DNA of 64,000 nucleotides from Gautieria morchelliformis (Eukaryota; Basidiomycota; Agaricomycetes; Gomphales; Gomphaceae): NCBI GenBank assembly GCA_015179125.1, contig WHVA01000139.1, positions 1 to 64,000 of the forward strand, read 5' to 3'. How positions within the stretch are numbered: the stretch's first letter is position 1; every line of letters starts with the position of its first letter. Below, in pieces: positions 44,486-56,387 of this stretch. The position numbers and the translations under genes are program-made. The notes under the pieces are model-generated. The model ran no database searches. It was not told where the DNA came from and was given only the letters and a program-made list of their open reading frames with translations.

Positions 44486-45210
44486 ATGTCTGATCTCAAG
44501 GAACCTGGTTTCAAAGTAAATTCCCGCTGTCCTGTTCCGTGCCCCAGCTAACTTATATTGGCTTTTGTTGGTAGTCCTCCGAGATCCTAGCGGCACTCGG
44601 AGGAGCATTCGAAAATGCCAGCGACGTAGAGAAGAAGACACAGATCAAGAAGGCAAAAGTTCTCGTTGAAAGGGACGAGTTTCACGACTAATATGGCCTG
44701 CAAATAGACCAATGGCATATTTGAGTTGCGTATGAAGAACCCGGAGGGTAAGGAAGCCATATGGACTATCGACTTGAAGAAGACAGGGACCGTCTACAAG
44801 GGAGAGGCGAAACCCAGGGCCGACGTCACCCTCATATTTGATGGTGAGGGCGTCCGCGAGGTCCTGACTCGGTAGCAGATTTTAAATACATGTAATTGCA
44901 GACGATGTCTTTGTACAGATTGCGTCTGGGAAGGTGAGAGAGGATGATTATTTGCAACTTTTCACCTTAACGCTGTTCCCATAGCTGGATGCTCAGAGAG
45001 CTTTTATGACCGGTAAACTCAAGGTGCGTTTTACATACACAACTAGACTATGAATCACTGGTTCATAACACGATTTCACAGACGAAGGGAAATATCATGC
45101 TGGCTACAAAGCTTGATGGCGTACTGAAGGTGTGCATTGTACTCTCTCCAAGACGTGTTGTCCTCACCAATTCCCTTTTGTAGACGACACAGACAAAGGC
45201 GAAATTGTAA
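44486..45210 (+). CDS. SCP2 sterol-carrier-domain protein
   Basis: Small lipid-binding protein made of a single SCP2 domain, usually peroxisomal or cytosolic. Exons 44486-44515, 44575-44658, 44708 onward and several short ones give MSDLKEPGFK, SEILAALGGAF, TNGIFELRMKNPEGKEAIWTIDL, KTGTVYKGEAKPRADVTLIF, DDDVFVQIASGKLDAQRAFMTGKLKTKGN and IMLATKLDGVLK, the full domain. Stop TAA 45208-45210; the last residues are KAKL, close to but not exactly a type-1 peroxisomal signal (AKL), so import into peroxisomes is plausible. Convergent with MGM1, 131 bases between stops. Confidence 0.92.
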
Positions 45211-45341
45211 CTCCATGGGGTGGAATGATTATTGCAATGATTATTTGTAGTTTCGTACAATGTGTCCTAAACCACAGGAGTGGGGAGTGCTAGTCAAGAT
45301 CGAAAATCGGAAATCGAAATGATAGGAAGGAAAATCCGATT

Positions 45342-48300
45342 TCAGAGGAAAGACCCAAACAGCCCTTGCGAACGCCGCTTCTGAGGCTGCGCATCCTTTC
45401 GCAAGTTAACCAAACTCTGCAAGGATTTCATTACCTGTGACCAGACAATAAGACTTAGGGTTGTAAATATGAAGAAATAAGAGAAATCACCTCTTCCAGC
45501 TTATCCTTACGCTCCTGCAAGTCCAGATGGTGGCGCACAGCTGGATTCTCGCGTGCAAATCGTTGAATTTCGTCTCGATCAAGATCATAAATTAGGCGAG
45601 AATCGATCTCTCGGGGGAACTAAATCAATGATACTTAGCCAAATGGAAGAAGATAAAGCTAACAATAAAACCATACCTGGTAGAAGAATTGGTCGAGTAG
45701 CTCGATGTTGATGAACAATGCGGACGTATATGCTAACTTGTCAGCTACGACGTTGAGGAAGGCTTCTGGACATAAAAGTCCGTTCTCTGGCCCACCCTTG
45801 CATCGCTTTGACTTGAGCGCGGCGAGCCGTAGTTTCAGTATTCCTAAGCGGTCACTGTAAAGGATGGCATGGCGTGCTGACCAGCGTATGTTAGACAACC
45901 TATTTCACCCAGGAGCACTACTCACCATCTAAAAGTTGTGCTGGGTTGTACCGATATTGATCTGGAGGCTCGTCGCCATTGTCTGCATCTAAGGTCTCGG
46001 ATGCCGGTGCTGCTAGACGCTTGGCTGTTCGATCTCGCTCCAGTTCCTCGAGTGTCTTGACATAGGAGATCAAACTACTCAGCCGTCGACTTCCTCCGAC
46101 GCGCTTCCGAATGTCCTTCAGCTTACTCTCGCACATTCCAACCTCCCTCTCGAACAAGTCAACAGCTTTGACTCGGCCGACCTCCCATTCTTGCGGCTCC
46201 ACTTCCACCTCGTACTTGAAGGGTTTAATGCAGTTTTCTACCTGATCGGAGGTGACGCCAATTCTATCTCGCAGAATCTTGTGTGAGAACTGAATGAGCC
46301 GATCTGCGGCCCCCGGATGGTATGTGAATGGCTCTCCTGTGGCGATAGACTCGATCAGTGCCCGAAGACCTTCCGCAACGAGGTGCGTGGAATCACGGCC
46401 AACTCCCGACTTTGTTAGCAGAGAAGAAGCGGCCTCCAATTTGTATCGCCAGTATGGCTCTACGGCTTCAGGCCTCAGCTTAGGGTCTGCCGCAAGGGAG
46501 TTGAGCTCTGCAGCACGCATGTCCGACCAGTATAGCTGCTCCAGTACGTCCATGGACTTCTCGTCTAGCATCATTTTTAGCTTCGCCCGTAGCTGCGGTT
46601 TAGTAAATTGGTTGGTGTAGTCCTTAAACCGTGCCTTGAGCGCATCGACCGTCTCCGCAACGTATGACTCGGCTGTTATGCGACGGTCATTGTATTGCAC
46701 CTTGAATTGGTACGTCGCCTCCTCCAATTCGAGCTGCACGGCGTTGGTAATGCCATGCAAAGACGAGGCCATTGATGACTCGAGCACTTCCATGAGCCGT
46801 CTGCGAAGGGTATCCGTGCCAACCATGAGGGACGTCGAAGTGCCGAAATGCTCCTTGTGGGCACCAAAGAAATTATCCTCTGCCTTTTGCGCCACAACTG
46901 CAGTTGAATCAGAGGACCCGTAACCCTTTGGCTTACAAACAACCCCAACATAACCCAAATGTAACGGGTATCGGTTGCCCGACAGAATTCCAACACCCTG
47001 ATCTGGGGGCACAAGGTCCATTTTGGTGATGACGCCGATGGTGCGCAACCCAAGTGGGTCCACTTTGCGACTCGCCCTGAGCGCAGGGGAATTAGCGAGG
47101 TCAACATCAGCCGCACAGACAGCTAGGATAATGTTCGGTTCTCGAATATACTTTTCACAAAGCGCTGCGATCTTCTCCTTAAGCGTCTCCGGTTGATCAA
47201 GGGAAGATATTTGTACATATCCAGGCAAATCTATCAGAGTTAGGTCAGGCACGCGGGGACTGTATATGCGCAGATCGATTGGTTCGTTGGACACGGCTTC
47301 AGAAGAGGGGATGGCGAGGTTGAGGTCTGTGAGCGTTTTCTGAATTTGCGAAAAGTCGGATATGCGGCCTAGGCCGAGTGCTGGAAATTCGCCATATTCA
47401 GCTGCTTCTCCGGAAGTAGAGGCAGGGTTATGGATTAAGGTCAGCTCAATTGGACGTCGGGTGACCATGTTGTTCCCTCTGACAGACACAGTGAGTATTC
47501 GCGGACAGATGATCGATAAACCTGCTGTACTTCGGTAAAAATTCCTGACCTACAATGGCCTCTAACACGGAACTCTTTCCTGAGCTCTGGCTGCCGATAA
47601 CGACAATACTGGGTAGTTTGAGGGCATCACTCTGGTCAATGCTTAAAAGGATACTGCGTATTTCAATGAGTTTCCGGGTCAAGTGCATGAGCTCGTCTGT
47701 CCGAGGACCGTTGCGGGGGTCGTCCTCAATTGAAACTGACGGTGCAGATAGTGTAGCTGCGATAAGTGCAGCAATGGCGGCCTGATCTTCAGGCGTGGGC
47801 TGTTGGCCTCTAGATTGGCCTTCGGATCCGGAACCGCCTTGGTCCTGTTTACTCCCCTGACCTGACGAGGCAAATAGATTCTTGAGGAACTGTGGCGTTT
47901 GCAGCTCGGGCAATTGAACCTCAGATGCACGCGCGGTCACGGATTTCAGCCCGTCCGAAGCAGAGTCGTACAGATCTGTGGCCGAGTCCTGAATCGTGTT
48001 CATCCAAGCTGTCGACTGATTGCGAAACTCTGGCATTGATGTAGCTCAAGTGGCTGGCTTTCGCGTATATGTGCATCAGCTCACCCTCAAACTTGTAGTT
48101 GGCGTACCCAAGCGCACCAGCACCCACCGTCGCGCCTGCGATGGGTACACGAAACGCCCCAGCGACAAATCTAGGTAGTGCAGAATATGATATGGCGCGA
48201 ACATGGACGTGTCGAAGCGCATGAGACCTGGCGAGGGGTGCACGAGCGTGCAAGCGCAGACCGGGAGACATTACAAGAGTCGACAGCTGACTCCGCCTGC

Positions 48301-48388
48301 GAGACGCAGGCGACGCATTACTCGACGACTCGGACGGGTGTCCGCCCAACTTCAACCCCTCCAGACGGCGAGAGAGGTTGCTCAACAT
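45342..48388 (-). CDS. MGM1: Mitochondrial dynamin-like GTPase Mgm1/OPA1
   Basis: Inner-membrane fusion GTPase that maintains mitochondrial cristae. Start at 48388; the first exon encodes a basic N-terminal presequence and a hydrophobic anchor ([21 protein letters not shown]). After a linker, the GTPase domain shows the P-loop GSQSSGKSS (exon 47555-48035), [13 protein letters not shown] (switch I side), [13 protein letters not shown] (DxxG) and GVITKMDL (T/NKxD). The middle and GED-like parts follow ([33 protein letters not shown], near the end [12 protein letters not shown]), ending with the stop at 45342-45344. Lengths and order fit fungal Mgm1 (about 900 residues). It starts 108 bases from the divergent ILV5 start; both products go to mitochondria. 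Confidence 0.95.
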
Positions 48389-48470
48389 CGTCGCCTACGG
48401 CGAGGACGGCTTAGCATTCAGCGTGGGAAACCAGCGGGGCGCTACTAAAAGGGAAACTTTTTTTTTGGCG

Positions 48471-48476
48471 TGACTC
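48471..48476 (+). promoter_or_regulatory. Gcn4/Cpc1-type TGACTC upstream of ILV5
   Basis: The core of the general amino-acid-control element, 21 bases before the ILV5 start codon in the 108-base MGM1/ILV5 spacer. Consistent with known Gcn4/Cpc1 control of branched-chain amino acid genes in fungi; its position so close to the ATG is unusual and it may be fortuitous. Confidence 0.4.
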
Positions 48477-48496
48477 GTCGCTGCTCCATCTCCTCC

Positions 48497-50159
48497 ATGT
48501 CTCTCAGCACTCTTAGCACTCGTTCCGGTCAAGCGCTTCGCAACGCTGCGCGTGCCGTTACTGCGACGGCGTCGCGGCCAGCCTGTGTGCGGTCATACTC
48601 ATTGGCACGGGCGACGACTCCTACACTTGCACGTGCTGTGCCGGCACAGGTGCCGTTATATTTTCTTGGTGCATCTTCCATCATTCTCTTCACTCATGTA
48701 TGCATCTAGTTTGTGCGGGGCATGAAAACGCTTGATTTTGCGGGTACAAAAGAGGTAGTATACGAGCGCAATGACTGGCCGCTCCCAAAGCTTCAGGACT
48801 ACTTCAAGAAAGACACGCTTGCGCTTATTGGCTATGGCTCGCAGGGCCATGGCCAAGGTCTTAATGCGCGAGACAATGGTCTGAATGTCATTGTCGGTGT
48901 CCGCAAGGGCGGGGAGAGTTGGAAGCAAGCAATGGATGACGGCTGGGTGAGCCTCATGGGTGACCCATAGCTACATTTTGCTGATGCAGTCCAGGTGCCG
49001 GGAGAGAACCTCTTTCCTATCGAGGAGGCTATCGGCCGAGGAACAATCATCATGAACTTGCTCTCGGATGCTGCCCAGTCCCAGACATGGCCCAGCATCG
49101 CGCCCTTGATCACAAAGGGTAAAACGCTCTACTTTAGCCACGGTTTCTCAGTGGTCTACAAAGAGGACACGAAAGTCGTCCCCCCAACTGACGTCGACGT
49201 CATCCTCGTCGCACCCAAGGGATCTGGCAGAACGGTCCGCACGCTGTTCAAGGAGGGCCGTGGCATCAATTCCAGTATTGCAGTCTTTCAAGACGTCACC
49301 AGCCAAGCCAAAGAAAAGGCCATTGCCCTCGGCATCGCTGTAGGGTCCGGCTACTTGTACGAGACCACGTTCGAAAAGGAAGTTTACTCGGACTTGTACG
49401 GCGAGCGTGGTGTGGTGCGTTGCACCGCACACTCTGAAAAATCGTAATACTCACCTGCGCGTCGGTTGCCGATCTAGCTCATGGGTGCCATTCGTACGTT
49501 ATGATTTGTGTGGAGTGTGCGGTATACTCACGTCGCGTAGAGGGACTTTTCCTCGCTCAATACCAGGTGAGCGCGTTACACCCCCTGCGTAATGGCGTTC
49601 CTTGCTAAAATCCCCCGTCAAAGGTCTTGCGCAAGAATGGACACTCGCCCTCCGAGGCGTTCAATGAGACTGTAGAGGAAGCAACACAGTCGCTCTACCC
49701 CCTCATCGGACAACGCGGGTACGTGCTCCCATAGAACACCTGCGTCAGAAAAGTCTGACCAAACCTTTTAGCATGGTACTTCCCCAAATTAGCATTCTCC
49801 CTGATGATTTTAACCGCTCCCCGCCTCTTCTCACAGGACTATATGTTCGCAGCTTGCTCCACTACCGCGCGGCGCGGTGCCCTCGACTGGGCACCTCGCT
49901 TTGAAAAGGCCAACGTGCCGATTTTCGAGGCGCTCTACGAGAGCGTGAGGAATGGCACCGAGACGCGCAAGTCGCTCGAGTTTAACGGGCGGGCGACATA
50001 CCGCCAAGATCTGGCGAGGGAACTGAACGAGATTGACAGCCAGGAGATCTGGAGAGCGGGTAAGTTTGTGCCTCGCCATCTGCGGTACGACACTAACGTC
50101 ACGTGGACTATATAGGTAAAACAGTCCGTTCGCTGCGTCCTGATTACAAGGGCGAGTAG
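48497..50159 (+). CDS. ILV5: Mitochondrial ketol-acid reductoisomerase
   Basis: Second enzyme of valine/isoleucine synthesis (acetolactate to dihydroxy-isovalerate, NADPH and Mg2+), in the mitochondrial matrix. The first exon encodes a Ser/Arg/Ala-rich presequence. The NADPH-binding segment reads [34 protein letters not shown] and [15 protein letters not shown] follow; the catalytic KARI part has [78 protein letters not shown] and [21 protein letters not shown], ending RPDYKGE. The exon coding LMGAI is only 16 bases (about 49478-49493). A Gcn4/Cpc1-type TGACTC lies at 48471-48476. Divergent from MGM1. Confidence 0.96.
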
Positions 50160-50757
50160 ACATGCGGAGTCACTCGACCGAAACTCAAAACCAAAATTAG
50201 TACATAAACAACCCACGGGTGTAAGGATGCTTATCATACACCTTGAAAAATATATTTTGTGATGGGTGGCGCCGTGCCTTACGATAAAGATGGCCCGCAA
50301 TGGCAGGTCGTGACGAACGTGCATCGTGAGCTACATATGGCAGCAATGAGTAGCCAGCAGAGGCATAGACTCGAGCCAGTCGCTATAAGTATTTGTTTCA
50401 GCCTTGTACATTCCAACTACGAATCGTGACTACTGTGACGGCACCGATGCTATACGCCGCGCAAGGAGGATGCGGTGAACGGAAAACAAAAGCAACTAGG
50501 CTGATTTTGAACAAGGCAAAAGCCCTCACAGGGGGTTGTGGCACATGCCACTATGGAATCTGGATTGATGTTGACAACGTTGAGGCATGCTGCATGCGAT
50601 GCGACCTGTATGACGGTTATTTGATGATTTGGGATTTGACGACTCGGAGAGGTGAGTGCCACTAACCCCTAACCCCTGCGACCTGACCCGCAACCCCATT
50701 CCGGTCGGCGCCCTTTGCGCTGACAGATGGTGTGGTCTAGATACGTTTTCATCGGAT
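50160..50757. other. No gene recognised
   Basis: 3' flank of ILV5 and left flank of the CACTA-like element. Short open frames only. Confidence 0.5.
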
Positions 50758-50761
50758 GAAT

Positions 50762-50789
50762 CACTGTGGATAGCGGAACCACTGAAAAC
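50762..50789 (+). repeat. Left terminal inverted repeat of the CACTA-like element
   Basis: 28 bp beginning CACTGTGGATAGCGGAACC; matches the inverted right end (59818-59845) except at one position. Confidence 0.8.
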
Positions 50790-51120
50790 CTTTAGTTTCA
50801 ACCCTTGAAATTTCAGTGGCTAAATCACTGCGTTCTGTGCATAATCCACTGAGTTTCCAAGATAAATCCACTGAATTGTTTTCAGTGGAAAAGTGTTCAT
50901 ACCCGTGAGTTTATTTCAGTGCCCATATCATGTAATTTCAGTGAATTATTACGGTATTTCCATGTTTAAATCATTGGATTTAGGTAGTAATATCATACAA
51001 ATTCAGTGTTTATATGATAGACACTATAATGAGTTATCACCGAGGTTTCATGGGGTAATCACAGAATGTCGGGTCAAATACACCAATAACTCAACGTAAC
51101 AAGAGTGGAAATACCCATGA

Positions 51121-52540
51121 GTGGCTCACCGCATTCCAGAGAATGTAGTACTGAAATATGGGGCAATATCATTGCATACCACCGACACTCGGTGATTTCT
51201 TCGCCGTTTTTCATTTGTTAGAGCCTGAGCTAGAAGGCGGATTTTCTGTGACTTGTGCACCCAAAGCCAGTGGAAGATCCAATGAAATGTAATGAAAATA
51301 GCAGTCTATTTTAGGATAATAGTCTAGTATAACAGGTACATAAGATGTAAAATACCTGCCAAGTCATTGAATTTCTACGGAGATACCACTGCATTCCAGC
51401 GTCCAGCAGATCGGGGAAGGCGGCCGCGAGCGCGGCGTGTGGCTAGCCCGCGATATCGCAGCGGGTGCGGCTGCAGGATGTCGTTGGGGAACGGCTACCA
51501 AGGCATGCTGCAGCTGCCAGTGCAGATCCCATACAGCTTCGGGACGTGTGTCTCGTCGACCGATGCCACAGGTGATGCGAGCACCTCCACGAAGTGTGTG
51601 ACGAGCGCCACAATGCACGCACGCTGCATCTATAACAACACCAAAGCCTAACATGCGCAGAAAGAAAACGGCAGGCAATGCACCTGAGCAGAAACACCCC
51701 ACAGAACACGCCCATCACGAAGAAGCACTCGGGCACATACCTCAGGATCCCCAGACCTGCTTGCAGACACTAGCAAGACATGCGTCAGGTCAGGCAAACT
51801 ATCCCATCCTGTCCACCCCACACCCCTTTGTGAAGAATATCGGCCCCAGCTCGACGCACAGTTCCGAGGTTGCACCAGCAAGGTCAGCAGCTTGAGCAAT
51901 GATGATAAAACAAGTGACGTACCCCTCAGAGAACAAGCTGTGCAATGTACGCTGGCGCAAGTAGTGACAGAATCATGAAGTTTCTACCATACAGCGTGAA
52001 GAGTCGTAGAATCACAATTACTGAAGAGAGGTCATGGTCTCCGAGGTCGCTCAATGGCATGTGGACTTACATCCAAGTATGGCTTCGCTGACAAGGGTGG
52101 CAGCAAACGGGAAGTATTTAAAAGCTTCGCATCTATAGTCATAACATCAGTACGCTGCGTTTAACTACCGGGGACAACCAACGTCTTGCCACGGTGAGGC
52201 AGGAATCAGCCATGTTCTTGGTGGGAAATTGCTTTTACTTACTTTTGCGTTCCATAAAGGGTCATAGACAGCTACAGAACTCCAGAGGCAGCTCAACCAG
52301 GAGGAAGCGACATCATGAACCGAGAAGGACAACCGCGTAAACCAACAACGGATAGTACTGGTTCTAACGTTACATCCAAGTAAGAGATCATCATTTGATT
52401 ATGCGTGAGGGTGCATACCAACAGAAACAAGACCCCAGGTCCTGAAGCTGGCCTCCTCCACAAGCTTTTAACCTCCTGACCGAAAGAGCCGCTCCCAAGA
52501 CCTAAGTCGATGCCCCCCAGTTCCATAACAGCTAGCTCGC
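51121..52540. other. Internal part of the CACTA-like element; no gene recognised
   Basis: Contains several short open frames on both strands with unusual composition (for example Cys- and Thr-rich near 51480-51650), possibly remnants of element-encoded exons. No transposase motif seen. Confidence 0.35.
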
Positions 52541-52541
52541 A

Positions 52542-52760
52542 TCAGCTCTTCGTCATCACATTTGCTTTACTGTGCACGTACCTCCGTTCCGCTGCTTTTC
52601 TTTCCACCTCCAAGGTCATTCGTGACACCTGTGCATCATCTGCTAACCTACGGGCAGCGATCTCAGAGAAAATGATGCCAAGGCTGAAGAAGTCTGTGGG
52701 GAGGTAAAACGGGGTTCCCAAGAGAATCTCAGGTGACATGTATGCGTCGGTACCACAAAA
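52542..52760 (-). pseudogene. Protein-kinase activation-loop fragment
   Basis: On the minus strand this stretch reads DAYMSPEILLG, then FYLPTDFFSLGIIFSEIAARR. The SPE triplet (APE-type), the following aspartate and the FSLGIIFSEI helix are typical of subdomains VIII-IX of LIMK/TESK-like kinases of fungi. Only about 70 residues can be followed, with no ATP-binding or HRD part nearby, and the retrotransposon begins just upstream (52910). It looks like a host gene fragment captured by the CACTA-like element. Confidence 0.5.
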
Positions 52761-52909
52761 CCACAAAAAATAAAAATAAAACAACATCACATGATGGGGG
52801 AACAGCATGAGAAAGCAGCAAGGAAACTGAAATGCAAATGCACCAGGATGCCCCCGGTCGGTGTGAAACAAGAGACGGGCTGCCAGCGGGGTGGTTGTGT
52901 TAGTAAGGA

Positions 52910-53008
52910 ACGAATTCCTTGAGCGGAGCAATAGGCTTAGAGCAGCGAGTAAAGGGGGTGTCGGCGCTGGGTGAGGCCGCCACACGAGAAAAAACTTTAT
53001 CGAGCGCC
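52910..53008 (-). repeat. Split direct repeat B2 of second Ngaro-like element
   Basis: 99 bp, differing from B1 (53603-53701) at about three positions, all transitions at CpG sites. Confidence 0.88.
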
Positions 53009-53219
53009 AAAAGTACAAGTATGGAAAAAAGCGAGCAGAAAGAGCTGGCGGACAGTATGCGGTAAAGTACAAGTATGCAAAAGCGAAAGGGAAAGATGAT
53101 GGGGTACCTGATGACGACACGAGGCATTAAAAAACCCAAGGGGAAAAAGCATTCGTGCCGCACAGGGATGCGAACGAAGAGAGAGGGGGGGGAGGGGAGA
53201 CAAAAAAGGCGCGAGTAAG

Positions 53220-53602
53220 CTGGATTGCGAAGTTAGTATGCGCGGGGCGAGCGGGCCATGGAGTAATTACCTGTGTGAAGGTAAGAGTGCGATGCGAGCG
53301 AGTGAGGAATGAGGCGCGCAGGTGCAAAAACTAATAAGGGCCTGGGTGAGCCTCCCGCTGAGACACGATGACGAACCACATGATGCAGGTCCAGCCGTGC
53401 CAAAGCGGGACTCAGGCCTGCGGAAAAAAGACGTTCAGCGGAACGTGGATTAGCGGCGGCGGAGGATAAAGCGTACCCTGGATGTCGAAGAAAGAAAGAG
53501 CAGGTGCGAGAGTGTAGAGGCGCGGAACTGTCGGTGCGACGACTAAGCCGGCAGACCGGGGCGGAATTCACCCTGTGTAAAGACGTACCTATTTAAACAC
53601 GG
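53220..53602 (-). repeat. Split direct repeat A2 of second Ngaro-like element
   Basis: The part 53342-53602 matches A1 (58427-58687) over 261 bp. It holds a 51-bp intron-like segment (53220-53270; minus strand GTAATTACTCC...AATCCAG with a CTAAC branch-like motif). Its inner limit beyond 53220 is not fixed. Confidence 0.8.
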
Positions 53603-53701
53603 ACGAATTCCTTGAGCGGAGCAATAGGCTTAGAGCAGCGAGTAAAGGGGGTGTCGGCGCCGGGTGAGGCCGCCGCGCGAGAAAAAACTTTATCGAGCGC
53701 C
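53603..53701 (-). repeat. Split direct repeat B1 of second Ngaro-like element
   Basis: 99-bp repeat directly after the recombinase (minus strand) and next to A2. Confidence 0.88.
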
Positions 53702-54766
53702 GTAAAAGGAGTATGAGATGAACGGAAGATGAGGAAGATATGGGTGAGGATAAGGTTTGTTCTCAGGAAGGGGCGTTTGAGGCGGGGCGACCATGGATAA
53801 GGGCGTGCAGGACGACAGGATGCTTGCGCACGTAGACTCTGAAGGCATCGGAAGACCAGCGGCCCATTCCCTGAATGAGGTTGTCGGGGACGCCAGTGAG
53901 GGCGAGGTCTGTAGCGCCACCCGAACGAAGGGAATGACCGCCAACGCTGGGGCCGAGAGTGGAGCGGAGGCGCGAGAGAAACCAGGAGGAAGTGGGGGAA
54001 AAGCCGGCCGAGGTGAGCCAAAGCTCCGGGTGGAAAGGGAAGAGGGAGTCGCGTGAAGCGATGTAGCGTTGCATGAAGGGAACAGGGTCGAGGGGGAAAT
54101 GAGGGGTGCTAAGCACTCGATAGAGCTGGATTGGTAAAAGCGATCAGCTTTGTGGTAGGGGAGCTGGAAAGAGAATTGATCGGTAAGAAATTGCAAAGAG
54201 CAGCGCGATACAATTTTCTTTGAAGAGCGCTTGGCAGGAGAATCTGGAATAGTCATTTCACCGAGGCGAAGCAAGGCGAAGAAACCAGTAAGTAGCATGG
54301 ACAGGAAAAGAAGGTTGTCATGGGAAGGGGAGCTATAGGCTGCGTGCAGGGTGGTGAGGTCGTCGCGGGTGAGGGCACGCTTTTGATGGGGGATGGAGGT
54401 GCCGCGGGTTTTGCGCATGCCTGCGAGACAGCGCCGCACAATAAGAGCAGCGCGAGCGGTGCGAACGGTAGGGAAGTGGGGCTCGAGGCCATTGCAGATG
54501 CCAGATAAGTAAGCGGAAACTGAATTGGGCTTGATGTGGTGAGACATAAAGACGACAAAGAGGCTGAGAGTATCAGGGGTGGGCTCGACGGGGAAGTCGT
54601 GTAGTTTGCAGAAGGAGAGATAAGATTGAAGATGGGAGTCGTACGCGAGGCGAGTGGAAGGCTCAATGGCATGGCCAAGTGCGACGGCGCGTTCATACCA
54701 GAGCTTTTCGCGAGACCAGGCAGTCCGGATGGGCTGCCGGGCACGTGTGGGGGGTAGAAGCATCAT
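53690..54766 (-). pseudogene. Tyrosine recombinase of the second Ngaro-like element
   Basis: Closely similar to the recombinase at 30334 (RLAYDSHLQSYLSFCKLHDFPVE, LSLFVVFMSHHIKPNSVSAYLSGICN, FFALLRLGEMTIPDSPAKRSSKK). Part of a transposon fossil. Confidence 0.8.
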
Positions 54767-54789
54767 GCTGCAGCCCCCATCGCATCCCG

Positions 54790-56308
54790 AGGGGGTTTAA
54801 AAAAGTGTATGCGCAACACGGGGTGTAAAGAAGCAGCGACGTGGAACAGACAGCATCGGCGATGGTGTTTTCGACGCCAGGGATGTGAAATACTCGCAGG
54901 GACATCATTTGAGGGAGAAGGAGTCGGACAGCAAAGAGCAACAGGCAGTTGTAGGAGGGATGCGCTTTGAGAGAGTGGAACATATCCACGGTGTTCATAG
55001 AATCGGTGTAAATTAGAAGGCGGCGTGGTGGTGGATGAAGTTCAAGAGCAAAAAGCAAAGCGGAAACCACACATAATGCTTCATAAAAGAAAATGTGCGC
55101 AAGGGGTTGTTGAGCGGTAATGGGCAAAAAAAAGGCATGGTGCATCGCGGGGACATAATAGCCCATGCCTTCGAGGGAAGCGTCGCAATATATAATAAGA
55201 TTAGCGTCCGACCTTCCCCAAATGAGCGAATTGAGAAGGCAAATTCCGTCAGAAGCGGCGATGGTGTCGGCAAGCCAAGAAAGATTGGTGATAACAGCTC
55301 TGTTCAAATACAGCGATGCGCGGGGGATGGTTTTACCTTGAAGCTTAGCGTAAGAGGATTGCAAAGCGGGACGCAGCAGGGGAAAGACATTGAGAGCCCA
55401 GTTGATCCATCCGAGAAGACGTTGCCACTGCAGAAGAGTGCGGGGGCGCGAGGGTCTACATCGAGACCGATTATGCGGAGTGCTCTGCCAAAAGATTGCT
55501 TTGGTTGCTCATGGGGAAGCGCGATCTCGTCCCAGAGTAGAAGAAGTCGTACTTGCTTGCGTGGATAATGCATAGCGTAAGGTTTATAAAGCACTAAGTC
55601 AGGGTCCATGTCGCAGGACCATGCGTCATCCATGTAATGGAGAAGATCGCGGATATGTTTGACATGGATGGCGATCCAAATGACAAGGCCCATGAAGGTG
55701 CACCATATGCGCGCGGCGCTGCGAGTTCCAAATTGCATGCAGTGATCAACATGGCGCTGACCATCGAGGGTGATAATTTGCTTAAGCTGCCAGAGCGGAT
55801 GAACGGGCCATCGACGATATGCGCCTGATACGTCGTCTTTGAAAAGCCATTCAGGGGGACGCTTGAAATCTTTGTGGGCGTTGCGTAAAATGGCACCAAA
55901 GTCTTGGAGGTTGTCAAAACGAACTCTGGAGTCTTCTCGCGCAATCCATGAATTTGGAGCATGAGGACCTGCGCTGAGATCATTGATCAGCCGAAATTTA
56001 TCTGAATGCGGCTTTGGGACTACTCCAAGCGGCGAGCTGTACATTCCAGGCAGAAGGTTGGTGCCAAATGAGGGGGAGTAACGGTTAGAGGCTATCTCAA
56101 TATCTCGTTGTTCGCGAAGGAAAGCTAGACCTTCTACGGAGACGTCGCGGTCAGAGAAGTCAAAGGTTTCTGGCGCTGATTCGTCTAGCACAGCGTATGG
56201 CCACACTCCCTCGCGGAGGCTTTTGCAGACAGAGTTTACGAGAAGGCGGTTGGGATGAGTGGATAGAAGCAATTCAAACCGATCGACGTCGATGGGTGTA
56301 ACAATCGG
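54790..56308 (-). pseudogene. Reverse transcriptase/RNase H of the second Ngaro-like element
   Basis: Minus-strand RT with LGVVPKPHSDKFRLINDLS and HYMDDAWS, then RNase H (YCDASLEGMGYYVP, YTDSMNTVDMFHSLKAH). Its first ~545 bases are repeated in inverted form at 57881-58426. Part of a transposon fossil. Confidence 0.75.
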
Positions 56309-56387
56309 GCTCGCTCGCATCGCACTCTTACCTTCGCACAGCTTACTCGCGCCTTTTTTGTCTCATATTAGCAACATCTTTCGATTC

